A stretch of DNA of 64,000 bases from an uncultured Bulleidia sp. (GCA_934725105.1 CAKVBD010000001.1:1-64000); one strand, 5' to 3'; positions 1-9,675 are shown, counted from the stretch's first letter. The notes: generated by a model from the sequence alone, not told the origin. Program-made: numbers and translations.

Positions 1-2
1 AT

Positions 3-51
3 AAAAATATCTCCCTTCTGGATATGATTATCCTAGAATGGAGATATTTTT
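3..51. repeat. Long imperfect palindrome next to truncated adhesin
   Basis: Arms at 3-14 and 40-51 are perfect 12-bp inverted repeats (AAAAATATCTCC / GGAGATATTTTT). The inner segments TTCT/AGAA and GGATA/TATCC continue the pairing around a TGAT loop, with one mismatch and one bulged base. It could be a bidirectional terminator, but it is AT-rich and no long T-run follows, so a recombination or element end is also possible. It lies just before an adhesin reading frame that has no start signals. Confidence 0.6.
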
Positions 52-66
52 GTAGACGGTATTTAT

Positions 67-3000
67 TTGACGCTTACACATAATCGAACATTTACATATG
101 ATCTTCCATCATTTTTCAATGTTACAGATCGGACATCTAGACACATTCTCGATGACAACAACCAAAGGATTGGTACGATTCAAATCATTGATCAAAAAGC
201 TGTCATTACTTATGATGAAAGTTATCTCAGTGATTTTACAGATGTAGTTTACTTAAGTGGTGAATTTTATGTGGAAGGTGAAATTAATTTAAGTTCGCTA
301 AATAATAGTGATGGTCTGATAGAGTTTAATACACCTGATGGAAAGGTTGAATTAGATTATGGCGTTGATTACATGGAGCATTATGGAAATGTAACAATTA
401 GTAAACAATGTACAAAATCTGATAAAAACAGTGACTATCTCAAATATACAGTTACAGTAACTGCTGGCAGTGATGGCTGCAACAATGTATATGTTAACGA
501 TCATTTTACAAGTAATACAGAGCTAGTCAGTTATGTAGAAATTCCAGAGGCAGAAACAATATTAAAAACAATAGAAAATGGTTATCAGCCATTTCAATCA
601 CCAAATACTTCTCCAGGAAAAATTCAGTTGGCCAATAATCAACTCATATGGACAATTGGTAATTTAGGTCCAAACGAATCTAGAACACTTACATATTACG
701 CAAAACTCAATGATAAATTAAACACAAGCAATAATCAAAAAATCATCAATACTGCTTCTGCTTATACGAAAGGATCTAAGAATCAAAGTTATGATAAAGG
801 TTCAGCAAATGCTGAATTCACACCTATTACAAGGTATGCAATGACAAAAGACATCGTTAAACAAGAAAACAATGTCAATTTCACAAAGGATGCATATGGA
901 AATTACATCGTTCAATATCGTTTAAACTTTTCTTTAAACAGTGAAAGTAATTATCCACTCAAAAAATTTACATTTGCGGATTATTTAAACTATGGAGATA
1001 AATTTTCTACAGACAGCAAAATGCTGCCATATGTATCTTATGACCGTTCTTCGATTGCGGTATATCGCACATCTGACAATGCACCGATTTCAAGTAATGA
1101 TTATGTTGTGACATGGGCAAATGATAACAATCAATATAAAGCAGAATGGAATGATACAGATGGCAATCCAACACGATTTAAAGTCACATTGAATCAGCAA
1201 TTGAATCCAGGGGATTCTTATTATGTGACGTATCGATTGATTGTGAAACCAGAAGTATATGCTGCAATGCAGAACGATAACGTAACAGTTTGGAATCGTT
1301 ATTTAACATATGCTGAGAATGTAAATAGTCCTAACTTGATTGACAAGGTTTATCAAAAACTTGAATTAAATGAATACAAATGGCTTGAAAAGACAATGGA
1401 TGAAAATGCAATCACAGAAAAGCAAACCATTTCAATGAATGATTCAAGATATGTCTATCAAAATGGAACACTAATACAAGATGATAGGGATACACAATTT
1501 ACTGTTCCAGCAGGCAGTTATAAATATACAGTTCAAGTAAACCAGACACTTGGGCAATGGGATGTTACGTCATCTACAATGAAAGATATATTACAGCCTG
1601 AACAGATGAAATACGTTGGTTATGTCAAAGTGACAGCATTTGATGCATTAACAAATACAGACATTGCATCCAAATGGGTAAAAATTGATGGACAATCATC
1701 CTTTGCATTCAAACCATCACAAATTGGATGGGAAGATAATCAGTATGGATATCGCTTTGAATACTATGCATATCCAAGTGGTTTAGATACTGTCAGTCAA
1801 CTTCAAATCAACAATACATTTTCAATGGATCAGGCAATCCGAAATGGAAATAGATTTCCATTTGACAATCTAAATGCTTCACATCAGGTTACACTCCATG
1901 GTTTCTATAACCTGAGTGTTCAAAAACAAGCCTGGTACTATGAAATGCCACTTGAAAATACTTCTTCGTGGGAGAATGGAAAGCATTACTGGTTTATTGA
2001 AATAAAAGGTTCAGCAATTCGTAAAGGTACAAAGATCATGGATAAAATCTCTGCAGATAGTGGTTTGACAGATTCATGGATGCATAGTGATTCATTGGTT
2101 GGCATTTATCAAGGTCATCTTGAGCAGCAAATCATTGATGGAAAAAATGTTGCTGAATTAAAGAATGCTGGTTTAGTAGATCAAACAAATTTATTTGCAT
2201 CACAATTTGAAAACAGCAAGAACTACAAAGATGCAGACTGTTATAGTGAATTGACTTTAACAGCGAAAGATAACATTACATTAGGTGAAAATAACAATCT
2301 CTATGTCGTGATTTGTACTGAGCCAACGAGTATTCCTACTCAATACCGTTCTACATCTACATATAAAAATGAAGTGTATATGAAAGATGTAAATGAAGAT
2401 TCCTTTAAAAAACAATCAGATGCTTCTCAACAGTTGTATGGTGGTGGAGATATCTTAAAGGAACTTGGTCAGACATTTGAATATGATGGTGCAACAATCG
2501 TTAGTAAATCTGCTGGTGCGGACCAGGGAAATACCAGTAAGATCATAACGAGTCTATTGCATGATAATGGTGTATTTGCTTCCTGGGCATTTAAAGTGAA
2601 TTATGCTGGTGATTTGCATGGTGACTATCGTGTTTTAGAAGAAATACCATATGGTATGGAACTTGCCTATATTCGTATTAAATGGCATGGTGGCAAAGCT
2701 GCACAAATCCAATCGAAAGAGATTGCTGATCTTGATGGATGGACGCCTTATACAAATACCGCAACCAATGACAATAATGAATCACAGATGACAACATACT
2801 ATGTAAAAGGTAATCAAGCTTTGATTCAATTAGGTACATTTATGGATGGACATGAAAGAGATGATTATTCTGTTGATGTTCAGGTTGTTTGTCGTGTGAA
2901 TGATCCTTCTGTTTTACTTGGTAGTGAATCAAAAACATTTGTCAATAAGGTAACACTGCAGACAAGTGATGGATTAACAAATCTATCTTCAGCAACAGCA

Positions 3001-4305
3001 AACGCTACAGTAAACAAAAATAGTCTTGATAAGGGTCATGTAACGAATCGTCAGAAAATCAACTATACGATTACAGTGAATCCATTATCACAAAATCTTC
3101 CATCCAATATACAAGATGCAAATTATTTAACTGTTGTTGATGAAATTGGAAGCAATCTTGAATTAGATGCGGATTCCATCCGTGCAACTGATAAAGATGA
3201 CAATTCAGTAGATATTACTAGATCATTTGATGCAAAGACAAATACATTGGAAATTACAGTACCAAATGGTAAAAAAGTTCTGATTTATTATACAGCAACG
3301 GTTAAGAGTGGACCATCTACACCAGTTACACTAACAAATACTGTATATTGGAAATCCTATAGTCATTCGAGTGGTAAGAATGATGTGATTCAAAAATATA
3401 CATATACATTGAATGCTGGTGGTACAACAACAAGTACAGAAAAACCAACATTAACAATTAAAAAATGGGATCAGGATACAATGCATCCATTAGCAAATGT
3501 AGAGTTTGAAGTACATGAACGTGTATTAGAAAATGGTGAAATCAAAGCAACAAATTCTTCTATAAGCAAATCTGGAACAACAAAAGAAGATGGCACATTG
3601 TCATTTCCTGGTATGGAATTTAATACCATCTATGAAGTAAAGGAAAAAAATGCACCAGAAGGCTACATTGAAGATATAAATTCATATTACATCATGTATG
3701 TAAATGAGAAAGCGAACAACTATAGTGAAGAATATGTCAATGCATGCAAACAACAAAGCAACATCAAAATTGTGTATGAAGCTTCTGAATTTAAACTGCA
3801 AATCTATAATGCACAAAAAGGTATTACAGTACAGAAAGCATTTGTTAATGATGCTGCTGGTACTTCACACTTACCAATGAGTGGAACCTACTGGTTTGCT
3901 TTATATGAGAATCCAGAAGCAGCAGGAGAACCACTAGAAAAGGTATCCATAACATATCAACCAAATGATACAGATGTGAAGTCAGCAAAGTTTAAAAACT
4001 ATGGTCTATCAACTTTTTACTATGTATTTGAATTAGATCAAAATGGAAATCCAATTGTAGCTTCTAATCAAGAAGTTGCGATAAATAACTTGTTGTATTG
4101 TGTAGAGTATAAAAATGGAAACAACGCTACCAATGCAGCACAGGTAGGCCAAACGGTAACCGTAACAAACTATAGCCGTTATAAGAAACTACCATCGACA
4201 GGTGGCAATGGAACTGTTCGTTACAGGATCATAGGAGGTACGCTCATACTTCTTGCTGGTCTGTTAATGATAAAGACTTTAAGGAAACACAATTTAGAAA
4301 ATTAG
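67..4305 (+). CDS. LPXTG surface adhesin with SpaA-type domain, 5' end missing
   Basis: Large wall-anchored protein (1412 codons open), probably the tip or accessory adhesin of the pilus encoded downstream. The first residues resemble the beginning of an MSCRAMM-like adhesive fold rather than a protein start. Repeated DUF11/isopeptide-like beta domains follow, then a SpaA/Cna_B-type domain at about 1125-1230 with an E-box (YEVKEKNAPEGY). An LPSTG sortase signal sits at 1375-1379, followed by a hydrophobic helix and a basic tail. The only upstream start is a TTG at 67 with no ribosome-binding site. There is no signal peptide, and in-frame stops lie at 25 and 34. A surface protein needs a signal peptide, so I read this as a 5'-truncated or rearranged gene. 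Major pilin follows 21 bp later. Confidence 0.8.
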   Translation: MTLTHNRTFTYDLPSFFNVTDRTSRHILDDNNQRIGTIQIIDQKAVITYDESYLSDFTDVVYLSGEFYVEGEINLSSLNNSDGLIEFNTPDGKVELDYGVDYMEHYGNVTISKQCTKSDKNSDYLKYTVTVTAGSDGCNNVYVNDHFTSNTELVSYVEIPEAETILKTIENGYQPFQSPNTSPGKIQLANNQLIWTIGNLGPNESRTLTYYAKLNDKLNTSNNQKIINTASAYTKGSKNQSYDKGSANAEFTPITRYAMTKDIVKQENNVNFTKDAYGNYIVQYRLNFSLNSESNYPLKKFTFADYLNYGDKFSTDSKMLPYVSYDRSSIAVYRTSDNAPISSNDYVVTWANDNNQYKAEWNDTDGNPTRFKVTLNQQLNPGDSYYVTYRLIVKPEVYAAMQNDNVTVWNRYLTYAENVNSPNLIDKVYQKLELNEYKWLEKTMDENAITEKQTISMNDSRYVYQNGTLIQDDRDTQFTVPAGSYKYTVQVNQTLGQWDVTSSTMKDILQPEQMKYVGYVKVTAFDALTNTDIASKWVKIDGQSSFAFKPSQIGWEDNQYGYRFEYYAYPSGLDTVSQLQINNTFSMDQAIRNGNRFPFDNLNASHQVTLHGFYNLSVQKQAWYYEMPLENTSSWENGKHYWFIEIKGSAIRKGTKIMDKISADSGLTDSWMHSDSLVGIYQGHLEQQIIDGKNVAELKNAGLVDQTNLFASQFENSKNYKDADCYSELTLTAKDNITLGENNNLYVVICTEPTSIPTQYRSTSTYKNEVYMKDVNEDSFKKQSDASQQLYGGGDILKELGQTFEYDGATIVSKSAGADQGNTSKIITSLLHDNGVFASWAFKVNYAGDLHGDYRVLEEIPYGMELAYIRIKWHGGKAAQIQSKEIADLDGWTPYTNTATNDNNESQMTTYYVKGNQALIQLGTFMDGHERDDYSVDVQVVCRVNDPSVLLGSESKTFVNKVTLQTSDGLTNLSSATANATVNKNSLDKGHVTNRQKINYTITVNPLSQNLPSNIQDANYLTVVDEIGSNLELDADSIRATDKDDNSVDITRSFDAKTNTLEITVPNGKKVLIYYTATVKSGPSTPVTLTNTVYWKSYSHSSGKNDVIQKYTYTLNAGGTTTSTEKPTLTIKKWDQDTMHPLANVEFEVHERVLENGEIKATNSSISKSGTTKEDGTLSFPGMEFNTIYEVKEKNAPEGYIEDINSYYIMYVNEKANNYSEEYVNACKQQSNIKIVYEASEFKLQIYNAQKGITVQKAFVNDAAGTSHLPMSGTYWFALYENPEAAGEPLEKVSITYQPNDTDVKSAKFKNYGLSTFYYVFELDQNGNPIVASNQEVAINNLLYCVEYKNGNNATNAAQVGQTVTVTNYSRYKKLPSTGGNGTVRYRIIGGTLILLAGLLMIKTLRKHNLEN

Positions 4306-4326
4306 TAAAACATTAAGGAGGAAGAA

Positions 4327-5808
4327 ATGAAGCTAATTAAAAAAATTCTAGCCATTATGTTTGCATTCATGATGGTAGTAGGAATGGGAACGAAAGTGAA
4401 TGCAGAAGAAAATGAAAGTACTACAGAACCAACAGGAAAGATTACAATTAATAATGCTGTGAATGGTCAAACTTATTCAATCTATAAAATTTTAGAATTG
4501 GAAAGTTTTAGTGGTGATAATTATTCATATAAACCAGTCGATGCTTGGAAAGAGTTTTTTCAAGTTGAAGATGCTGCTACTGGCAAACAAAAGGGTGCTG
4601 GAAGTGAGTATGTAACTATTGATGAAAATGGTTATGCTACTTGGGAAAGTGGTGCAGATGTAAAAACATTTGCTAAATTAGCATTGGAATATGCAAAAAA
4701 TAAACCTATTACACCAGTTACTGAGAAAAAAATTGAAAATAAAACACTTGAATTTACAGGATTAGAATTTGGCTACTATTTAGTAGATTCTAGTGTTGGA
4801 GCACTTTGTGGATTAGACACAACAAATCCAAATGCAACTATCAATGAAAAGAATGGAACACCTACTGTTGAAAAGCTGGTTAAAGAAGATTCAGATACTT
4901 TCGGTCCTAGCAATACGGCAGATATTGGACAGAAAGTTGAATTCAAGACTACAATCACTGCACAGGCAGGTGCACAGAACTATGTACTACACGATAAAAT
5001 GGATGCTGGATTAACATTTAATAATGACATTCAGATTACATTAAACAACAATATAGTAAATAATGATTCTTATAACATTTTATTAAAGAGCAATTCTACC
5101 ACTGAAACTAAACCTTTAGGCAATTGCACTTTTGAAATTGATTTTTTAGAAACTTTCTGTAATTCTCTCAAAGCAAATGATCAGATCATTGTTTCCTATT
5201 CAGCAACATTAAATGAAAATGCTGTTGTTAAGGGTGAAGGAAATAAGAATGAAACATGGTTAAAGTATGGAAATGGTACAGATACAGCGCATTCTATAAC
5301 AACAACAAAAACATATGAAATTCCAGTATTCAAATATACAAAGAAAGATAACACAAAAAAAGGACTTTCTGGAGCAAAGTTCACTTTAAGTAAGAATGCT
5401 AACGATTCATCTCCAATCAAATTAATTGAAGTAAGCGAAGAAACTACAAAATTAACATATAGAGTAGCTAAAGAAGACGAAACTTCTGCTGCAACTGAAA
5501 TCACAACTCCATCTAAAGGTGAATTTGTAATTCAAGGTCTCGATGCAGATACATATTATCTAACTGAAATTGAAGCTCCTAAGGGATACAATAAATTAGC
5601 TGCTCCAATCGAAGTCGTAATTGATGGAGAGGGTAATGTTAAATTTAATGATGCTAATGTAGACAGAGTAGAAGTCGAAAACAAAACAGGCACACTCTTA
5701 CCTTCCACTGGTGGTATGGGTACAACAATAATCTACATGGCTGGTGCTATTCTAGTCGTTGCTTCTGGAATCGTATTAGTTTCTAAAAAGAGATCAAAAG
5801 CAAAGTAA
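4327..5808 (+). CDS. Major pilin (fimbrial isopeptide-forming protein), LPSTG anchored
   Basis: Backbone subunit of a sortase-assembled pilus, 493 aa. The signal peptide has a Lys-rich start, a hydrophobic core and cleavage near VNAEE. A pilin-type N domain and a D2-like beta domain follow. A C-terminal SpaA/Cna_B domain at about 335-450 carries the E-box YYLTEIEAPKGY, whose Glu normally supports a Lys-Asn isopeptide bond. The sorting signal LPSTGG is at 458-463, followed by a membrane helix and KKRSKAK tail. A strong AAGGAGG site precedes the ATG. I could not assign the polymerising lysine; the classical YPK pilin motif is not obvious. The gene lies between the adhesin and the class C sortase, as expected for a pilus operon. 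Confidence 0.88.
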   Translation: MKLIKKILAIMFAFMMVVGMGTKVNAEENESTTEPTGKITINNAVNGQTYSIYKILELESFSGDNYSYKPVDAWKEFFQVEDAATGKQKGAGSEYVTIDENGYATWESGADVKTFAKLALEYAKNKPITPVTEKKIENKTLEFTGLEFGYYLVDSSVGALCGLDTTNPNATINEKNGTPTVEKLVKEDSDTFGPSNTADIGQKVEFKTTITAQAGAQNYVLHDKMDAGLTFNNDIQITLNNNIVNNDSYNILLKSNSTTETKPLGNCTFEIDFLETFCNSLKANDQIIVSYSATLNENAVVKGEGNKNETWLKYGNGTDTAHSITTTKTYEIPVFKYTKKDNTKKGLSGAKFTLSKNANDSSPIKLIEVSEETTKLTYRVAKEDETSAATEITTPSKGEFVIQGLDADTYYLTEIEAPKGYNKLAAPIEVVIDGEGNVKFNDANVDRVEVENKTGTLLPSTGGMGTTIIYMAGAILVVASGIVLVSKKRSKAK

Positions 5809-5828
5809 GAAATAAAAGAATCAACATG

Positions 5829-5861
5829 TTGTAAAGGAAATGAGTTTTCATTCCCTTACAA
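5829..5861 (+). promoter_or_regulatory. Intercistronic hairpin between pilin and sortase
   Basis: A 13-14 bp stem (TTGTAAAGGAAATG with CATTCCCTTACAA) encloses a 6-nt loop. No T-run follows; a ribosome-binding site for the sortase comes next. It may partly terminate transcription or protect the pilin mRNA 3' end, so that pilin outnumbers sortase. The role is inferred. Confidence 0.5.
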
Positions 5862-5882
5862 CAGTAAGGAGAGGACTGCAAT

Positions 5883-6695
5883 ATGAAAAAACATTTATCT
5901 ACAATCATACCGGTACTTGTTTTTATTGTAGGACTGTCCTTACTGCTGTACCCAACAGTTAGTAATTTCTGGAATGCAATGCATCAAAGTAGAGCAGTTG
6001 CGAACTACTCTGATGTGATGGATAAAATGGACCAGCAGGAAAAGCAAGCTGCAGTTGATGCTGCAGTCGCCTATAACGAATCACTGTTAAGTAATGCTGA
6101 TAGATTTAATCTATCAGATGATGAATTAAATACATATAAAAGCTTATTAAATGCTGATGGTACAGGCATGATTGGCTATATTACAATTCCATCCATTGAC
6201 TGTAAACTGGCAATCTATCATACCGTTGATGCTTCTGTATTACAGGTGGGTGCTGGTCACTTAGAAGGTTCTAGTTTACCTGTTGGTGGAAAAGGGACAC
6301 ATGCTGTAATATCTAGTCATCGTGGTCTTCCTAGTGCAAAGCTTTTCACTGATTTAGATCAATTGAAAGAAGGAGATTTGTTTTATCTTCATGTCTATAA
6401 TCAAGTCTTGACATATGAAGTTGATCAGATTGCGATTGTTGAACCAACGGATTATGGTCTACTTCAGATTGAAGAAGACAAAGACTTGTGTACTCTATTT
6501 ACATGTACGCCATATGGTATCAATACACATCGTTTACTTGTACGTGGTCATCGTGTTGAGAATTCTAGTGCAGATGCAAATCTGATCTCAGAAGCATCTA
6601 AGATCAGCCCAACACTTGTTGCCGCATGTATTGGTGTGGTGCTACTTGCTATCATTTGTATGATTTATATTGTTGTTAGAAAACGTTCAAAGTGA
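5883..6695 (+). CDS. Class C (pilin-polymerising) sortase
   Basis: Membrane transpeptidase that links pilin subunits through LPXTG cleavage, 270 aa. An N-terminal helix at about 6-27 and a C-terminal helix at about 240-262 give the two-anchor topology of class C sortases. Catalytic residues are visible: His146 in SSHRG, Cys208 in FTCTPYG, and Arg217 or Arg221 in HRLLVRG. The usual DPF/DPW lid motif is not evident in the segment before the core. The start has an AAGGAGAGG site. Its position directly after the major pilin supports dedicated pilus assembly. Confidence 0.9.
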   Translation: MKKHLSTIIPVLVFIVGLSLLLYPTVSNFWNAMHQSRAVANYSDVMDKMDQQEKQAAVDAAVAYNESLLSNADRFNLSDDELNTYKSLLNADGTGMIGYITIPSIDCKLAIYHTVDASVLQVGAGHLEGSSLPVGGKGTHAVISSHRGLPSAKLFTDLDQLKEGDLFYLHVYNQVLTYEVDQIAIVEPTDYGLLQIEEDKDLCTLFTCTPYGINTHRLLVRGHRVENSSADANLISEASKISPTLVAACIGVVLLAIICMIYIVVRKRSK

Positions 6696-6704
6696 GAAAC
6701 CTTT

Positions 6705-7628
6705 ATGAAAAAGCATATCTATCAAAACATACTTAAAATATTTTTAATACTATCAGCATGCATATTCTCTTTCACATGTGTCTATGCAGAAGAAACTGGC
6801 AGCATTACAGTTCATATGCCAATGGAAGATATGGAAGTATCTTTGTATCGTGTTGGTGAATTTACAGAACAAGGTACATTTACACTCACAAAACAATATC
6901 AATCATATTCTGTGTCTCTTGATCATTCTTCCAGTGAAGGATGGCAGGCTACAGCCAATACACTTGCACAATACATTGAGCGTGATGGTATTCATGCTGA
7001 TGTGGAAGGTGTATCTTCTAGTAATCATACGATTGCATTTAATGATCTATCTTGTGGTTTGTATTTAATGATTGGCAGTGAAAAAGAAGTGAATGATAAT
7101 GGAAATGTTGAAGTTTATACACCACAGGTATCATTTATCTCTTTGCCAGATGTATCTACAGATGACCCATATCACATTACAACAGTCATGAAGTATGAAA
7201 AGAATGACTCCACATATACAAGTCTGCATGTATTAAAAGTATGGAAACAAGATACAGACAATACTAGACCTGCATCGATTCAGGTAGATCTTCTACAGAA
7301 AGATACAGAAGGAAATACAATTGTCTATGATCAACAGATTCTGAGTGATGATAATCAATGGTCATATACATGGAATGATCTTTCAAGCAGGTATACATGG
7401 AATGTTGTAGAAACAACGGTACCAGAAGGATATACAGAAAGTTCTATTAAAGAAGGTAATACCGTTGTATTAACAAATACATCAACAACACCAGTAATAG
7501 AAGAAAAGCCAAAACCATCTAATCAATTACCATTCACAGGTCAATTGCAATGGCCAATTCCAGTGTTAGTGATTGTGGGTATTATGTTTTTGATCATTGG
7601 AAAAGTATGCAGAAAATATGAAGAGTAA
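6705..7628 (+). CDS. Minor pilin / Cna_B-type LPFTG surface protein
   Basis: A 307-aa secreted protein with a signal peptide (hydrophobic 8-26, cleavage near VYAEE). A pilin-like beta domain at about 30-160 is followed by a Cna_B domain at about 170-262 (starting near LHVLKVWKQD, with the E-box-like WNVVETTVPEGY). LPFTG lies at 275-279, then a membrane helix and basic end. Its small size and position between two sortases suggest a basal or wall-anchor pilin. It starts 9 bp after the class C sortase and overlaps the next sortase, so the genes are probably translated together. Confidence 0.82.
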   Translation: MKKHIYQNILKIFLILSACIFSFTCVYAEETGSITVHMPMEDMEVSLYRVGEFTEQGTFTLTKQYQSYSVSLDHSSSEGWQATANTLAQYIERDGIHADVEGVSSSNHTIAFNDLSCGLYLMIGSEKEVNDNGNVEVYTPQVSFISLPDVSTDDPYHITTVMKYEKNDSTYTSLHVLKVWKQDTDNTRPASIQVDLLQKDTEGNTIVYDQQILSDDNQWSYTWNDLSSRYTWNVVETTVPEGYTESSIKEGNTVVLTNTSTTPVIEEKPKPSNQLPFTGQLQWPIPVLVIVGIMFLIIGKVCRKYEE

Positions 7629-8229
7629 GGCTAATATATTTACACGCATTGGAAAGCTTTGTTTCGTATGTGCATTACTGTTATATGTATTCAATATTTA
7701 TGACAGTTTTATGCAGGATCAAAGTCAGAAACAAATCCTTGAACAATACATACAGGAAAACAATCACCAGCAGGATACATCTCTTGTACAGATACCAGAC
7801 TACCAGTTAAACCCAAAAATGGATATGCCTGAAGTACAGTTGCCTGGACTTGAAGAAGCTGGATGTATTGGTATTCTAGAAATACCATCAATCAATTTAA
7901 GATTGCCTGTATTAAGTACATGGAGCTATGCATTATTAAAGAAAGCACCATGTAGATATACTGGCAGTGTATATCTGGATAATATGGTGATTGCTGCACA
8001 TAACTCGAAAGCACACTTTAAGAAACTTTCTAACTTGCAGGAAGGGGATATGATTACATTTACGGATGCTGTAGGAAATGTATTTACATACAGTGTTGCT
8101 GGGATTGAAATACTACAGCCTGAAGAAGTAGATGATATGACAAGTGGACAGTGGCCTTTGACATTGTTTACATGTACATATGGTGGTGCTAGTAGAGTGA
8201 CAGTGAGATGTAGGAAAAATACTGAATAA
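7618..8229 (+). CDS. Second sortase of the pilus locus
   Basis: Sortase of 203 aa from the ATG at 7618, which overlaps the preceding stop by 11 bp. A TTG at 7597 is in frame, but the ATG gives a clean lysine-rich start before the membrane helix. An N-terminal anchor at about 10-25 is followed by a linker and a sortase core with His128 (AAHNS), Cys186 (FTCTYGG) and a downstream Arg in RVTVRC. No C-terminal membrane helix is present, so it differs from the class C enzyme upstream. It may attach the finished pilus to the wall or process the minor pilin. The stop lies only 6 bp from the convergent ATPase gene. Confidence 0.85.
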   Translation: MKSKANIFTRIGKLCFVCALLLYVFNIYDSFMQDQSQKQILEQYIQENNHQQDTSLVQIPDYQLNPKMDMPEVQLPGLEEAGCIGILEIPSINLRLPVLSTWSYALLKKAPCRYTGSVYLDNMVIAAHNSKAHFKKLSNLQEGDMITFTDAVGNVFTYSVAGIEILQPEEVDDMTSGQWPLTLFTCTYGGASRVTVRCRKNTE

Positions 8230-8235
8230 TTGTGT

Positions 8236-9525
8236 TTATAAATTACAGATTGCATAGAGAGGGATATTTTCCATCCAGTCTTGATCAATGTATTTTCTAG
8301 TTGAAAAACGGATTGCTTTTTCTGGATGAAATTTATCGCAATATGCTTTTAGACTTTGAGATTTGATATTTCCTTCAGCTTTGACTTCAATTGGAATAAC
8401 ATATTTCCCTTTTTGAATTAGAAAATCTTGTTCAAATGTTGATTTGTCTGTTCCATAGTAATAAGGAGTGTATTTTGTATCTGCAATGATTTGTTGAAGA
8501 ACGTATTGTTCTGTTAATGCTCCTTTAAATTCAATGAAAATATCATTGCCTTCAAGAATGGATGCAGCATCTAATTCACTCAGTGCTCCAAGCAAACCAA
8601 TATCAAGCATAAATAATTTATAAATATTCATGTTTGTGTATGCCTTTAAAGGTACATGTGGTTCATTGACACGATTGACTTTATGAACAAGTCCACTGTC
8701 AACCAGCCATTGAATTGCTAATTCATATTCACTGCTTCTTGCACCTTTTTTGATTTGTCCAAAGAAGAATTTCTTATTTTCTTTAGCGAGCTGCATGGGA
8801 ATGGAATTCCATACTTGACGGATTCTTTCTAGAGAGTGATTGTCAGCGTGTTTTCCAAAGTCTCCTTCATATTGTCGAATGATATTTGTTTGAATATTCC
8901 GTACTTCTTGATAATCTTTGTGTAATCGAAATTCATTGACAACTTCTGGCATTCCTCCAACGTAGTAATAATTCTTTAACCAAAATAAATACTTGTCCTG
9001 AAAGTTATCAATGATGGTATAGTCTTTTGTTACTAGCGCATCCGCAAGATTTTCTTCATCCATTGCGTATAAAAATTCTCGGAAATTCAGAGGATATAAG
9101 TCTAATAGTTCAACTTTTCCAACAGGATAGGAAACGCCATTATGAATAGCAACACCTAAGAGGGATCCAGCAGCTACAACAGCGTAATCTTTTGCTTCTT
9201 CACAAAAATATTTCAATGATTCTAATGCTTTTTTAGATTCTTGAATTTCGTCGAAAATAATTAAAGTGTCATTCGGTGTGATTGTGATTCCAGATTCGAT
9301 ATTTAAACTCATTAAAATACGTTCAATATTAAAATCTTCTTGAAAAACATCATCCATACGTTTGTTGTTGTAAAAGGAAATATAGGCTACTTTTTTGAAA
9401 TTTGTTTTTCCAAATTCTTTCATCAGCCATGTTTTCCCTGTTTGTCGAGCTCCCATAATTAGCAATGGCTTTCTATTTTCTTTACTTTTCCATGTGATTA
9501 ATTGTTTCATCGCTGATCTATACAT
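8236..9525 (-). CDS. AAA_14/DUF4143-type ATPase
   Basis: A 429-aa ATP-binding protein of the widespread AAA_14 plus DUF4143 family, whose physiological role is not established. Walker A (GARQTGKT) lies near residues 25-32 and Walker B (LIIFDEIQ) near 88-95. The middle region is winged-helix-like, and the C-terminal part carries FEQDFLI...IPIEVKAEG, which resembles a PD-(D/E)xK nuclease fold. Such proteins often appear as single accessory genes. It is convergent with the pilus operon, and its own promoter region holds three regularly spaced repeats. Confidence 0.85.
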   Translation of the reverse strand: MYRSAMKQLITWKSKENRKPLLIMGARQTGKTWLMKEFGKTNFKKVAYISFYNNKRMDDVFQEDFNIERILMSLNIESGITITPNDTLIIFDEIQESKKALESLKYFCEEAKDYAVVAAGSLLGVAIHNGVSYPVGKVELLDLYPLNFREFLYAMDEENLADALVTKDYTIIDNFQDKYLFWLKNYYYVGGMPEVVNEFRLHKDYQEVRNIQTNIIRQYEGDFGKHADNHSLERIRQVWNSIPMQLAKENKKFFFGQIKKGARSSEYELAIQWLVDSGLVHKVNRVNEPHVPLKAYTNMNIYKLFMLDIGLLGALSELDAASILEGNDIFIEFKGALTEQYVLQQIIADTKYTPYYYGTDKSTFEQDFLIQKGKYVIPIEVKAEGNIKSQSLKAYCDKFHPEKAIRFSTRKYIDQDWMENIPLYAICNL

Positions 9526-9553
9526 AAATTCGCCTCACTTTTAAGTAGTATAT

Positions 9554-9636
9554 CACACTTTTTCTGACCTGATTTACATATAAGCTTACACTTTTTCTGA
9601 TCTATTTCCGTCTTTGAACCACACTTTTTCCGACCT
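9554..9636 (-). repeat. Three 17-bp direct repeats at exact 33-bp period
   Basis: Copies start at 9554, 9587 and 9620. On the + strand they read CACACTTTTTCTGACCT, TACACTTTTTCTGATCT and CACACTTTTTCCGACCT, separated by unrelated 16-bp spacers. The nearest copy ends about 28 bp from the ATPase start and overlaps where its promoter should be. A 33-bp spacing puts the copies on nearly the same DNA face, so an operator array or iteron-like binding site is likely. Confidence 0.8.
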
Positions 9637-9640
9637 CAAT

Positions 9641-9671
9641 AAAAAACCGCAAGTTTATATGCTTGCGGTTT
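9641..9671 (-). terminator. Rho-independent terminator of M42 peptidase gene
   Basis: A perfect 10-bp stem AAACCGCAAG/CTTGCGGTTT with an 8-nt loop. On the minus strand it is followed by a T6 run, 5 bp after the peptidase stop codon. Confidence 0.9.
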
Positions 9672-9675
9672 CGTC

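Noticed and set aside
9554..9636. The three 33-bp-spaced repeats as a small CRISPR array
   Set aside because: Repeats are only 17 bp with internal mismatches and spacers are 16 bp, far shorter than in known arrays, and no cas genes lie nearby.
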